In this document: one piece after another, positions 26,914-34,937 of the stretch
Numbering within the stretch: the first letter of the stretch is position 1
How the letters are laid out: the number at the start of each line of letters is the position of its first letter
Source of the DNA: Enterococcus durans NBRC 100479 = LMG 10746
GTDB taxonomy: Bacteria > Bacillota > Bacilli > Lactobacillales > Enterococcaceae
Reading direction: 5' to 3'
NCBI RefSeq assembly: GCF_001544215.1
Contig: NZ_BCQB01000008.1
Coordinates: forward strand, 1-64,000
DNA: 64,000 bases
Notes under the pieces: model-generated
What the model was told of the DNA's origin: nothing
Seen by the model: the letters and a program-made list of their open reading frames with translations, nothing else
Database searches by the model: none
Translations under genes and position numbers: made by a program

Positions 26914-27795
26914 CTAGACCTCCTTTTCGAATCCAGTTTTAAGATTCAAAGCTTTCTTCATTTGTGGAATCATCAAACAAATTGCTAAGATGATTGCTGA
27001 GAATAGTTTTAAGTATGTCGTGTCAAATCCAAGTTTGATAACGATCAAGATCAACAGCTGATAGATGATGCTGCCGACCACAATAGCAATCAGACGCTCT
27101 GCTAATGTCAATTCTTGGAAAATCACTTCGCCAATAATGATAGAAGCTAAACCAATCACGATCACGCCAATCCCTTTATTGACATCCGCATAACCATCAT
27201 TTTGGGCAATCAATGCACCTGATAATGCAATCACGCCATTCGATAGTGTCAATCCTAAGATCTTCATGCGATCAGTCTTGATTCCCAGTGAACGTGCCAT
27301 TGTTTCATTATCCCCAGTTGCAATATAACCTTGACCTAAATCTGTATTGAAAAAGAAGAGTAAAACACTGATCAAAATACCTAAAGCAATCAAGCCTAGT
27401 AAAACAGTGTCGAAATAATCTGGCAAGTGTAGTCCTTTAAATGTATCTTGTAAAATCGGATGATTCAACAATGATAGATTAGGTGTTTTCATCACAAAGA
27501 GAATGACTGAATTCAAACCTGACATCACTAGAATCCCTGCAAGGATTACTGGAATCTTTCCTTTTGTATAAAGAAGACCTGTGACCAATCCGGCAACCAT
27601 ACCTGCAAGTACGCCTAGAATCGTTGCTAAAATCGGTGTGACTCCATAAGTGATTGCTGTTACACAAACTGCTCCGCCTAGTGGAAATGAACCTTCTGTT
27701 GTCATATCAGGGAAATCAAGAATTCGATACGTCATGAAAATCCCCAGACCTAAAATTGCCCATAACATCCCTTGTGAAATTGCTGATACGATCAT
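26914..27795 (-). CDS. trpY: ABC transporter permease (TrpY-like)
   Basis: 293 residues with about eight to nine hydrophobic helices, related to branched-chain-amino-acid-type permeases (FPDMTTEGSFPLGGAVCV, GLVTGLLYTKGKIPVILAGILVM, ATGDNETMARSLGIKTDRMKILGLTLSNG). It shares a 4-base ATGA overlap with the substrate-binding gene. Tryptophan as substrate is inferred from family and from the Trp-codon leader upstream. Confidence 0.87.
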   Translation of the reverse strand: MIVSAISQGMLWAILGLGIFMTYRILDFPDMTTEGSFPLGGAVCVTAITYGVTPILATILGVLAGMVAGLVTGLLYTKGKIPVILAGILVMSGLNSVILFVMKTPNLSLLNHPILQDTFKGLHLPDYFDTVLLGLIALGILISVLLFFFNTDLGQGYIATGDNETMARSLGIKTDRMKILGLTLSNGVIALSGALIAQNDGYADVNKGIGVIVIGLASIIIGEVIFQELTLAERLIAIVVGSIIYQLLILIVIKLGFDTTYLKLFSAIILAICLMIPQMKKALNLKTGFEKEV

Positions 27796-28853
27796 TTTTC
27801 ATCCTCCTTTGTTGACGTTTCTGTTGTGTCACTCGAAACGATTTTCGCATTTTTCTTTAATTTATCTGGGATCGTTATCCCTAAGAGTTCCGCTTGTTTT
27901 TCGTTGATGATCGTATCGCCTTTATCAAAAACGTAAACAGGTGTTGATGCTGGTTTTTCTTTACCTGTTGCTAACGTTGCTGCCATTTTTCCACTTTGTA
28001 CGCCTAAATCATATTGGTTGATGCCGATTGTTACTAATCCACCTTGTTCAACCATCGTATCAACAGATGGAATAACTGGTATTTTTGATTTGTTGGCTTC
28101 CTTCACTACGGTCTGCATAGCGTTCGCAATCGTATTGTCTAACGGAACATAGATGAAGTCGACTTGTTGACTCATCACTTGGACTGTCTGAGCAATTTCA
28201 TTTGTTGATGGAACAGCATATTTTACAGAAGTCAATCCTTCTTTTTTAGCCGCTGCTTCTGCTTGGCTCACTTGATATTTTGAGTTATCTTCAGAAGAGG
28301 CGTAAAGAATCCCGATTTTTTTCGCATTAGGTAAAATTTCTGATGCCAATTTGATTTGTGCTTCTACAGGGGGTTGATCCGATACACCTGTGATGTTTCC
28401 ACCTGGTTTATCAAGGGATTTCACTAACCCTGCGCCCACGGGATCGGTCACAGCACCTAATACTAACGGAATCTTTGTCGTCACATTCGCTAAGGATTGC
28501 GCTGCTGGTGTCGCGATCCCAACTAATACATCAGGGTCCGCTTGAACCAGTTGTTGACTCATCGTTGCTAGTTTGCTTTGATCTGCTTGACCGTTTTGGA
28601 ACTTGATTTCCAGATTTTTTCCTTCTTCAAGGCCCGACTGCTTCAATCCATCTTTGATTCCTCGATAAATCTCGTCTAATGCTGGGTGGCTCACATATTG
28701 TAATACCCCAACTACTGTTGTTTTTGTTGTTTTTTCTGCTGATTCTGTGGAAGAATCATTTATTTTTTCATAAATGAATGTTCCGACTAAATAAATCATT
28801 ATAAGTGCTACTACTGTTATCAATCGCTTATTTTTCATTTTCTTTCCCCCCAT
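27792..28853 (-). CDS. trpX: ABC transporter substrate-binding protein (TrpX-like)
   Basis: 353 residues of the COG2984 family (VVGVLQYVSHPALDEIYRGIKDGL, GIATPAAQSLAN, GAVTDPVGAGLV, ITGVSDQPPVEAQIKLASEILPNAKKIGILY). The N-terminus has a hydrophobic segment (RLITVVALIMIYLVGTFIY) but no lipobox Cys, so the protein appears anchored by an uncleaved helix. ATG at 28853 has AAGGAG only 3 bases away; ATG at 28838 is the alternative. It is the first gene of the importer operon, downstream of tandem terminators and a Trp leader peptide. Confidence 0.85.
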   Translation of the reverse strand: MGGKKMKNKRLITVVALIMIYLVGTFIYEKINDSSTESAEKTTKTTVVGVLQYVSHPALDEIYRGIKDGLKQSGLEEGKNLEIKFQNGQADQSKLATMSQQLVQADPDVLVGIATPAAQSLANVTTKIPLVLGAVTDPVGAGLVKSLDKPGGNITGVSDQPPVEAQIKLASEILPNAKKIGILYASSEDNSKYQVSQAEAAAKKEGLTSVKYAVPSTNEIAQTVQVMSQQVDFIYVPLDNTIANAMQTVVKEANKSKIPVIPSVDTMVEQGGLVTIGINQYDLGVQSGKMAATLATGKEKPASTPVYVFDKGDTIINEKQAELLGITIPDKLKKNAKIVSSDTTETSTKEDEK

Positions 28854-28903
28854 GGACTCCTTAATGACTAATTATTCAAGATTGGTTTACATACGAACTT
28901 ACG

Positions 28904-28940
28904 AAAAAAAGACAATTACCTAGACGGCAATTGTTTTTTT
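28904..28940 (-). terminator. Second terminator in the trpXYZ leader
   Basis: ACAATTGCC, loop GTCTA, GGTAATTGT, then seven T on the minus strand. Oligo-T also flanks it on the plus strand, so it may work both ways. Confidence 0.8.
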
Positions 28941-28946
28941 ACATAC

Positions 28947-28975
28947 AAAAAACCGCATAGACGTTATCTATGCGG
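28947..28975 (-). terminator. Attenuator terminator in the trpXYZ leader
   Basis: CCGCATAGA, loop TAACG, TCTATGCGG, then six T: a compact 9-bp GC-rich terminator between the leader peptide and trpX. Its 5' arm is also complementary to an upstream segment (28995-29003). Confidence 0.9.
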
Positions 28976-29067
28976 TAGTCAAATTTCTTGTCTAGCATAG
29001 ATACAAATTTTAGATTTGTACTCTAAAAAGTTGTATCTACGGTAAAAGTTCGCCATCAATACAACTT
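28947..29067 (-). promoter_or_regulatory. Candidate ribosome-mediated Trp attenuator
   Basis: Minus-strand RNA has a chain of overlapping complements: 1 (29059-29067, AAGTTGTAT) with 2 (29028-29036, ATACAACTT); 2 (29031-29039, TAGATACAA) with 3 (28998-29006, TTGTATCTA); 3 (28995-29003, TATCTATGC) with 4 (28965-28973, GCATAGATA); 4 with 5 as the terminator. Segment 1 overlaps the leader stop codon. A ribosome stalled at the Trp codons leaves 1 free to pair with 2, so 3 can pair with 4 and prevent termination. A ribosome finishing the peptide covers 1, so 2-3 and the terminator form. A local hairpin (about 29000-29024) may also hold segment 3. Confidence 0.7.
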
Positions 29068-29128
29068 ATCTACGCCAGTTACGCCAAGCTTGATTCGTTA
29101 CTGCTAAAAATTGGTTTGATAAGTTCAT
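29066..29128 (-). CDS. Trp-codon leader peptide (20 aa)
   Basis: A 20-codon frame from ATG at 29128 to TAA at 29066-29068, preceded by AAGGAAAGGGTGATC. The peptide ends ...TNQAWRNWRR: two Trp codons (UGG at 29084-29086 and 29075-29077) in the last six, as in classical trp leader peptides. Position, ribosome site, promoter and downstream alternative hairpins all fit a sensor of charged tRNA-Trp. Confidence 0.75.
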   Translation of the reverse strand: MNLSNQFLAVTNQAWRNWRR

Positions 29129-29160
29129 TGTGGATCACCCTTTCCTTAATAATTGATATT

Positions 29161-29189
29161 AGTCTAATCGAATTTATCCTATACGTCAA
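29161..29189 (-). promoter_or_regulatory. Promoter of the trpXYZ leader
   Basis: TTGACG (29189-29184), a 17-base spacer and TAGACT (29166-29161) on the minus strand, ending about 32 bases before the leader peptide ATG. Confidence 0.65.
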
Positions 29190-29219
29190 CTACTTTTTAC
29201 AATTTTATTTTTGCTCTTC

Positions 29220-29876
29220 TCAATTATCATCAGTTGAACGAGTGGTTGTATTTGTTTGATCCTCTGTTATTTTTGTCGAGGCGGACTCTGATTTCGCCAT
29301 TTCATCCTCTAGTTTTTTGATATTTGCTAACGGAAGTCGGTTCAATTCTGGAATCATTTCTTGTGCTAACTTTGCTTGATTGTCCTTTTTTTCTATCGTC
29401 AAGCGATTTGCTTCTTTACCGTCTTTAAAAAAGATCACCGTGGGTTTCTCCTGATTGATCTTATATTTTTGTTCCGTTTCCTTTATATCGTAAATAAGCG
29501 GATAAAAATAAATCGGCCGATTCAATTCTTCCATTTCTTTTGGATCATTAAAAATTGCCAATAACGTTTCATATTGCTTACCCTTTGGTACACAGAACAT
29601 CACAGAAATTGCTTTATTTTCAGCAATCGTCTTGGAAGCATCACTTAAAACTAAAGGTTGCAGTTTGGTAGATGTAATATCTGCATAGACTAAACTATCG
29701 ATTTGTTCCTCTCTGATTTTTTCTGGAAAAACAAACATCATGATGGTAAGCATCCCAGAAAAAAACAATACCAACAGTACTCGGGTAAAATATGTTGTTG
29801 GATTCTCTGCAAAATCTGCAGCAAAATGAGTATAACTTGCCTTGATTCTTTTGCCCAATTCTTCAATCATCGCCAA
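29220..29876 (-). CDS. Membrane-anchored thioredoxin-like protein lacking CxxC
   Basis: 218 residues: a cytoplasmic helix, one membrane segment near 32-50 (FTRVLLVLFFSGMLTIMMFVF), then an extracellular region with thioredoxin-like rhythm (KAISVMFCVPKGKQYETLLAIF, EKPTVIFFKDGKEANRLT) and a Thr/Ser-rich tail. The CxxC redox motif is absent, so disulfide chemistry is unlikely. TTG at 29876 is 7 bases after GGTGA and is the probable start; ATG at 29870 is the alternative. It is divergent from rqcH. Function unknown. Confidence 0.65.
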   Translation of the reverse strand: MAMIEELGKRIKASYTHFAADFAENPTTYFTRVLLVLFFSGMLTIMMFVFPEKIREEQIDSLVYADITSTKLQPLVLSDASKTIAENKAISVMFCVPKGKQYETLLAIFNDPKEMEELNRPIYFYPLIYDIKETEQKYKINQEKPTVIFFKDGKEANRLTIEKKDNQAKLAQEMIPELNRLPLANIKKLEDEMAKSESASTKITEDQTNTTTRSTDDN

Positions 29877-30012
29877 GCCACTGTCACCTTCTTTTCATCT
29901 TTTCTTTTATTATAGCTAAAAACTGCCAAGATATGAAAAGAAACCTTTACTTTTTTTACTCTTCCTCCATTTTGTTTAGAGAATCTCGCTTTTTATGCCC
30001 ACACTTTGCAAA

Positions 30013-30042
30013 TTGGTCTTTCTGCCTTTTTTTCGTTATAAT
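30013..30042 (+). promoter_or_regulatory. Promoter of rqcH
   Basis: TTGGTC (30013-30018), an 18-base spacer and a perfect TATAAT (30037-30042), 34 bases upstream of the start codon. Confidence 0.6.
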
Positions 30043-30076
30043 AGAACTACTTATGAAAAGAAATGAGGAATGAACC

Positions 30077-31780
30077 ATGTCCTTCGATGGAGTATTTACC
30101 CATGCAATGGTCAATGAATTGCGTGAAACTCTACTGTCTGGTCGAATCTCCAAGATCCACCAGCCTTATGAAAATGAAATCATTTTAGTTATCCGCTCAC
30201 GCGGTAAAAATCATCGCTTGTTATTGTCCGCGCATCCTAGTTATGCACGCGTGCAAATCACACAAATCGACTATCAAAATCCCGACAATCCGCCTAATTT
30301 TGTCATGATGCTTCGAAAATATTTAGATGGTGCAATTTTAGAAGCAATCGAACAAATCGATAATGATCGAGTGATCCATTTCCATTTTTCTAAACGAGAT
30401 GAACTTGGAGACCTGCAAAATATTGTGTTGATTGTTGAATTGATGGGTCGTCATAGTACGATCGCCTTGGTCAATAAAGAAACAGGTAAAATCTTAGATG
30501 CGATCAAACACATAGGAAGCTCTCAAAATACCTACCGTTCATTGCTTCCTGGGGTTGAGTACGTTTCACCTCCCGAGCAAGAAAAACTTGATCCTTTTAG
30601 TGCAGACAACGAAAAAATCTTTCATCGTCTGTCACAAACCGAGCTTTCACCAAAAGCGCTCCAGCAACAATTCAAAGGACTTGGTTTTGATACCGCACAG
30701 GAACTAGTCGCACGTTTAGCAGAACGACCAAATGAAAAAATGCTCGTTTGGCAAACTTTTTTTTCCACTGTAGAAAAGAAACTAGCTCCGCATTATTATG
30801 AAGTGGAAAACAAAGATTATTTCACACCCATCGCCTACGACTATTTCGCAAAGTCAGCCACTTCTGAAGAAACATACGACTCCCTCAGTACATTACTTGA
30901 TGCTTTTTATCATGACAAAGCTGAAAAAGATCGTGCAAAGCAACAAGGTGGCGAATTGATCCGAAAAATCGAGAATGAATTGAAACGAAACAAAAATAAA
31001 CTAAAAAAACGAGAACAAACGCTGAAAGATTCTGAGAATGCGGAAAGTTATCGTAGAAACGGCGAGTTGTTGACTACCTTCATGACACAGGTTCCAAGAG
31101 GCGCAACAGAAGTAACACTCCCTAACTATTATGAAGAAGACCAACCAATCAAAATCAAACTTGATCCTGCACTCTCGCCTAATCAGAACGCACAAAAGTA
31201 CTTCCATCGCTATCAAAAACTGAAAAATGCAGTCAAGTTGATCGGCCAGCAAATCGAAGAAGCCAAAAGCGAGATCGATTACTTAGAATCTGTCCTCTCT
31301 CAATTAGAGATTGCTGGACCAATGGATATCGAAGTAATCAAAGAAGAATTAACAGCTGAAGGTTATCTAAAAAAGAAGACACAGAAAAAACAAAAACGAA
31401 AAAAACCTTCGCAACCCGATCAATACCGTTCTTCAGATGGCACATTGATCCTAGTTGGGAAAAACAATTTACAAAATGATCAGTTAACGATGAAAACGGC
31501 GAAAAAGACGGATTATTGGCTCCATGCAAAAAATATCCCAGGTTCACACGTTATTATCAAAAGTGATCGACCCACAGATGAAACAATCACACAAGCTGCC
31601 GAATTAGCCGCATACTTCTCAAAATACCGTCACTCGGCTCAGGTACCTGTTGACCTTGTTCAAGTCAAACATATCCGTAAAGCAAATGGAGCAAAACCAG
31701 GTTTTGTCATTTATGAGAATCAAAAAACGATCATCGTGACACCTGAAGAAGAAAAAATCAATCAACTAGAAAAAGAGTAA
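30077..31780 (+). CDS. rqcH: RqcH / PavA-type NFACT protein
   Basis: 567 residues: NFACT-N domain (MSFDGVFTHAMVNELRETL, GRISKIHQPYENEIILVIR), a helix-hairpin region and a long basic coiled coil at about 290-420, then the NFACT-R domain (DGTLILVGKNNLQNDQLTMKTAKKTDYWLHAKNIPGSHV). Family members bind stalled 50S-peptidyl-tRNA complexes and recruit tRNA-Ala to add C-terminal alanine tails; the same proteins are reported as fibronectin-binding adhesins (PavA, EfbA, Fnm). There is no signal peptide. It is monocistronic, with its own promoter and terminator. Confidence 0.93.
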   Translation: MSFDGVFTHAMVNELRETLLSGRISKIHQPYENEIILVIRSRGKNHRLLLSAHPSYARVQITQIDYQNPDNPPNFVMMLRKYLDGAILEAIEQIDNDRVIHFHFSKRDELGDLQNIVLIVELMGRHSTIALVNKETGKILDAIKHIGSSQNTYRSLLPGVEYVSPPEQEKLDPFSADNEKIFHRLSQTELSPKALQQQFKGLGFDTAQELVARLAERPNEKMLVWQTFFSTVEKKLAPHYYEVENKDYFTPIAYDYFAKSATSEETYDSLSTLLDAFYHDKAEKDRAKQQGGELIRKIENELKRNKNKLKKREQTLKDSENAESYRRNGELLTTFMTQVPRGATEVTLPNYYEEDQPIKIKLDPALSPNQNAQKYFHRYQKLKNAVKLIGQQIEEAKSEIDYLESVLSQLEIAGPMDIEVIKEELTAEGYLKKKTQKKQKRKKPSQPDQYRSSDGTLILVGKNNLQNDQLTMKTAKKTDYWLHAKNIPGSHVIIKSDRPTDETITQAAELAAYFSKYRHSAQVPVDLVQVKHIRKANGAKPGFVIYENQKTIIVTPEEEKINQLEKE

Positions 31781-31790
31781 CGCTTATCCA

Positions 31791-31860
31791 AAAAACGGCT
31801 GAAACAAAAGTAACTCCGAAAGATAAACCAAAGGAGCTACGTCTGTTTCAGCCGTTTATT
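31791..31860 (+). terminator. Terminator of rqcH, related to the intergenic repeats
   Basis: AAAACGGCTGAAACA pairs with TGTTTCAGCCGTTT around an inner stem (AACTCC / GGAG). The end, CCGTTTATTCGTTTTTTAAA, and the AACTCCGA...GGAG core are shared with the 170-bp repeat, so this looks like a minimal form of it. Confidence 0.8.
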
Positions 31861-32020
31861 CGTTTTTTAAAACGCGAAGTAAAATGTTTCTTACTGTTGA
31901 TACACACTCGTTGATTTTATCATACATAGAAGCAAACATGTTTCCAATCCATCCGTGAAGTATAGTCTGTGGCATCATTTCTTCTAAAATACCCATACAC
32001 GAGAAAATAAGCTCAATCAA
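31856..32020 (-). CDS. Possible small protein after the ABC-2 permease
   Basis: A 54-codon frame from TTG 32020 (46 codons from ATG 31996) ending within the rqcH terminator. It contains GILEEMMPQTILHGWIGNMF and ASMYDKINECVSTVRNILLR, which has protein-like amphipathic composition. GAGAGG lies only 3 bases before the TTG, and an in-frame stop is just upstream. It could be a real small protein or the remnant of a longer gene; I do not recognise it. Confidence 0.3.
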   Translation of the reverse strand: MIELIFSCMGILEEMMPQTILHGWIGNMFASMYDKINECVSTVRNILLRVLKNE

Positions 32021-32070
32021 GTGCCTCTCTTAGACGATAGTCATTTGGAAGAAACTATTAGCCTATACCT

Positions 32071-33009
32071 TTAACCTGTACCTTTGAAACGTAAAATTTT
32101 TTCCATGATGATGCCGTATACGAGCAACAGAAAAATCGGGAACAACACTACCCAGATGTTCAATGATAGATCAATACCTTCATTTATATGAAAAGTAGTC
32201 GCATTCGTGTTGAACACTTTCGGATAAATTGTCAGAATGATATTTTTCAAGTCAAATTTCCCTAATATCGGTAAAAACAGAGTATATGTACTTAGTACAA
32301 ATAGGCTCACTAACATATTTTTTGTAACTAAAGTAAGATAGAACATAATCAAAAGATAGATCAGGCTATTTCCTAAAACAAAAAGGAACTGATAGAGTGA
32401 ATGATGCATAAAAGAGAGTTGATTTATGCTGTCTAACTCTATCAAGGGAATTACTTCCACTGGGAATAACCAAGGCGTCAATAGCTGTAACATAACGAAA
32501 CCCATAATTGAAATAATTAATACGCTAGTCAGAGTTACCATACTAGCAATTAGTTTCGACTGGTTGATTTGCCACTGCGAACAGATTGTTCGATGCACTT
32601 TGTTCGTTCCATATTTTATTTCTGCGTTCGCGATAACAACTCCGTAAATACCACTCATAAAGGGAAAAATAATAAAAAACGAAGAAGACAATAATTGGTT
32701 GATTCCGTTTTTAGGTAACATCGCTACTAAACTTGCTTGATATGCCATAAAATAGTATTTTGTAGGATTATCGATTATTTCTATGTTTTTAGAACGTTCT
32801 AAACGAAAATCTCCGTCTAACAGTTGAGTAATGTTTTCACCATTTGCTACGGCATCCTCCACTGCTTGATAAAAACTGCCTAAATGGCTATTCACCAGAT
32901 TTCTTTGGGATAGATACATCATTGCAGTCACAAAAATCGAAATCACTAAAAAAATCAAATAATTTTTTGACTTCCATTGATAATGCAGTTCACTCAGCAA
33001 CAGACCCAC
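32071..33009 (-). CDS. ABC-2 type transporter permease
   Basis: 312 residues: a first helix near 19-35 (YLIFLVISIFVTAMMYL), an extracytoplasmic region of about 80 residues, then five helices from about 105 to 305. This is the ABC2 export-permease plan. It overlaps the ATPase gene by 20 bases. Substrate unknown; two-gene exporters of this type beside a LuxR-type regulator often deal with antimicrobial peptides or lantibiotics, but no evidence for that is visible here. Confidence 0.8.
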   Translation of the reverse strand: MGLLLSELHYQWKSKNYLIFLVISIFVTAMMYLSQRNLVNSHLGSFYQAVEDAVANGENITQLLDGDFRLERSKNIEIIDNPTKYYFMAYQASLVAMLPKNGINQLLSSSFFIIFPFMSGIYGVVIANAEIKYGTNKVHRTICSQWQINQSKLIASMVTLTSVLIISIMGFVMLQLLTPWLFPVEVIPLIELDSINQLSFMHHSLYQFLFVLGNSLIYLLIMFYLTLVTKNMLVSLFVLSTYTLFLPILGKFDLKNIILTIYPKVFNTNATTFHINEGIDLSLNIWVVLFPIFLLLVYGIIMEKILRFKGTG

Positions 33010-33640
33010 CTTCTTCTACGACAGCAAATAATGTACGCACTTTGTGTTCCGGTACAACTTCGATCGTTTTATTCTTTACCCATAAATGCTCATCACAAAG
33101 CTCTAAATACAGTGATTCATGCCCACTCATTATTATCAACGTTCCTTGTTTCTTTAAATATTTTAACGTCTTGAAAAGAAGCAATCGATTCATTTGATCC
33201 AATCCATTTAGAACTTCATCTAACAAGAGAATTTTAGGATGGAGCAATCTCACAAGTAGTAAAGCCAACATCTTTCGTTCGCCTAAAGAATAGGTTCTTA
33301 CACGTGATTTATACAGCAATCCTTTCGATAAGTACGAAGACTCTAATTTTTCTATCTCAAATCGTATATTTTTATTTTTTGTAAAGAAAACCAGGTTATC
33401 CACTCCAGTCAAATTTAAAAAGAATGGCGTATCATCAAAAACACAAAATATACTAGATGCTTCTTTATCGATCATTCCAGCAAATTTTTCTTGTCCCAAT
33501 ATACAATGGAACAAGGTCGTTTTTCCAATACCATTTTCCCCGTAAATATAGTAAGTTACATTTTGATAAAAAGTGAACGAAACCTTTTCAAAAAGTACTT
33601 TCCTTCCAAAACTCTTTGAAAAATCACTCAGCTTCAGCAT
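32990..33640 (-). CDS. ABC transporter ATP-binding protein
   Basis: 216 residues from ATG at 33640, with AAGGAG 8 bases before it; the frame reaches 33667. Walker A is IYGENGIGKTTLFHCILG, the signature is degenerate (TYSLGERKMLALLLVRLL) and Walker B is ILLLDEVLNGLD. It is a short single-domain ATPase that pairs with the overlapping ABC-2 permease. Confidence 0.87.
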   Translation of the reverse strand: MLKLSDFSKSFGRKVLFEKVSFTFYQNVTYYIYGENGIGKTTLFHCILGQEKFAGMIDKEASSIFCVFDDTPFFLNLTGVDNLVFFTKNKNIRFEIEKLESSYLSKGLLYKSRVRTYSLGERKMLALLLVRLLHPKILLLDEVLNGLDQMNRLLLFKTLKYLKKQGTLIIMSGHESLYLELCDEHLWVKNKTIEVVPEHKVRTLFAVVEEGGSVAE

Positions 33641-33641
33641 C

Positions 33642-33716
33642 CTATTTTCTCCTTGCTTTAATACCAACTACTACTAGCATTACTACTCCATAATGATCCA
33701 TGTCCTTGTAACTCAA
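33642..33716 (-). CDS. Possible 24-aa hydrophobic peptide
   Basis: TTG at 33716 to TAG at 33642, ending one base before the ATPase ATG. The peptide has a hydrophobic run (GVVMLVVVGI) and a basic end (KARRK). AGGGGAG lies 12 bases before the TTG. The same frame stays open about 30 codons further upstream, so it may instead be the C-terminal relic of a membrane protein. Low support. Confidence 0.25.
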   Translation of the reverse strand: MSYKDMDHYGVVMLVVVGIKARRK

Positions 33717-33810
33717 TTCTATAAGGAACTCCCCTCTATTCCACAGATTATTTTTCTTTAAGTTTATCTCACAACGAATTAAAAAAGCATCGGTACATTG
33801 TGTAAAATTC

Positions 33811-33833
33811 TATATTGTAAATTGCACAATATA
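33811..33833. promoter_or_regulatory. Palindromic candidate operator
   Basis: TATATTGT, AAATTGC, ACAATATA: a perfect 8-bp inverted repeat with a 7-base spacer between the divergent ABC exporter and LuxR-type regulator genes. A half-site-like ACATTGTGT lies 20 bases to the left. Confidence 0.45.
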
Positions 33834-34042
33834 CGGATTCTCAATTAAATTTAAATACAGTAAAATGGAATGGATACATCCAAACTACACGTTTCATAAG
33901 GAACTCATTCTCTTCGTGATTTCGCCAACTTAGTAGCAAAAAATGAAGGACTTTGCTATTCCTAAAATGAAAAGCATACATACAAATCAACGGCCTAAGT
34001 ACTACATTTATGATTCCAATCGATGGGGAGTGATCTAGCCAC

Positions 34043-34633
34043 ATGCATATTATTTTATTTGATGATCATACACTTTTTGCCCAAGCGATGCAGTTTTCCT
34101 TGTCCACTTATTTTGAACGATTTGATATTTTTTCGGAAAAAGTTGATATTTTAAAAGTTATTATTAAAAATAAACCAGATATTGTTCTGTTAGATATCCG
34201 TATGGGTAGTGTCAACGGATTAGTTGTCGGAAAAGAAATTATGGAACAAGTCCCACATACTAAACTAATTTTTCTTTCTGGTTATGATTTACAAGCCTAT
34301 CGTAATGAGGCATTCAAGATAGGTGCAAAAGCCTTTATAAATAAAACTGCTTCTCTAGATGAGTTGATCACCAAAATCAAATTTATTTCCAAAGGTCATA
34401 CACTCTTGTCACCAAATCAATCAATCGCAAATAAAATCACGGATAGAGAATTGGAAGTCTTGAAACTAGCAGCTACTGGACAGACACAGCATGAAATTGC
34501 TAAAAAATTATTTATAAGTCGCCGTACTGTCAATTCCCATATCTGCTCTATCAACAGTAAATTAGAGGTGAACTCAACAGTATCTGCCATCATCAAAGGG
34601 CTTGAACTGGGGCTGATACAGATCAAAAGTTAG
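34043..34633 (+). CDS. LuxR/NarL-type response regulator (orphan)
   Basis: 196 residues: a receiver domain with the acidic pair near the start (IILFDDHTLFA), phospho-acceptor Asp in DIVLLDIRMGSVNG, a Ser and Lys at LIFLSGYD and AKAFINKTAS, then a LuxR helix-turn-helix (LTDRELEVLKLAATGQTQHEIAKKLFISRRTVNSHI-like). It is cytoplasmic and DNA-binding. No histidine kinase gene is adjacent. It is divergent from the ABC exporter, which it may regulate through the palindrome between them. Confidence 0.87.
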   Translation: MHIILFDDHTLFAQAMQFSLSTYFERFDIFSEKVDILKVIIKNKPDIVLLDIRMGSVNGLVVGKEIMEQVPHTKLIFLSGYDLQAYRNEAFKIGAKAFINKTASLDELITKIKFISKGHTLLSPNQSIANKITDRELEVLKLAATGQTQHEIAKKLFISRRTVNSHICSINSKLEVNSTVSAIIKGLELGLIQIKS

Positions 34634-34670
34634 CGTCCTCCGCCTATCGATAACTACACCACAACAAAAA

Positions 34671-34730
34671 AACAACCACCCAACATAGAAAAAAGATACA
34701 ATCCCTTCCCTTACTGAATGGTTGTTTTTA
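34671..34730 (+). terminator. Terminator-like hairpin after the response regulator
   Basis: AACAACCA pairs with TGGTTGTT, followed by TTT. The loop is long (about 40 bases), so the call is moderate. Confidence 0.5.
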
Positions 34731-34770
34731 GTCTCGTTCCCTTTTCGCATCAAAAATGAGCAATCAAAAA

Positions 34771-34937
34771 GAGGTTGGGACAGAAGTGTTTAACTCCGAG
34801 AAATAAGCCGAAATTCACGAAAATTGCTTTTCAAATTTTTGTAAATTTCGGCTTATTTCCGAAGGAGTTGCTTCTGCTCCCACCGTCTATTCATTTTTTA
34901 AAGAATGAGACAAAAGTGTTTCATACTTTTGTCCCAC
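34771..34937 (+). repeat. Enterococcal intergenic repeat, copy 2
   Basis: Begins GAGGTTGGGACAGAAG. It contains a 15-bp stem, AAATAAGCCGAAATT / AATTTCGGCTTATTT, then GGAGTTGCTTCTGCTCCCACCG, and ends with AAAAGTGTTTCATACTTTTGTCCCACG. It is almost identical to copies 1 and 3, and the stems suggest RNA or cruciform folding. Confidence 0.85.

Noticed and set aside
28860-29190. T-box riboswitch in the trpXYZ leader
   Set aside because: No NGGUGGNACCGCG-type T-box sequence is present; the leader peptide and alternative hairpins explain the region better.
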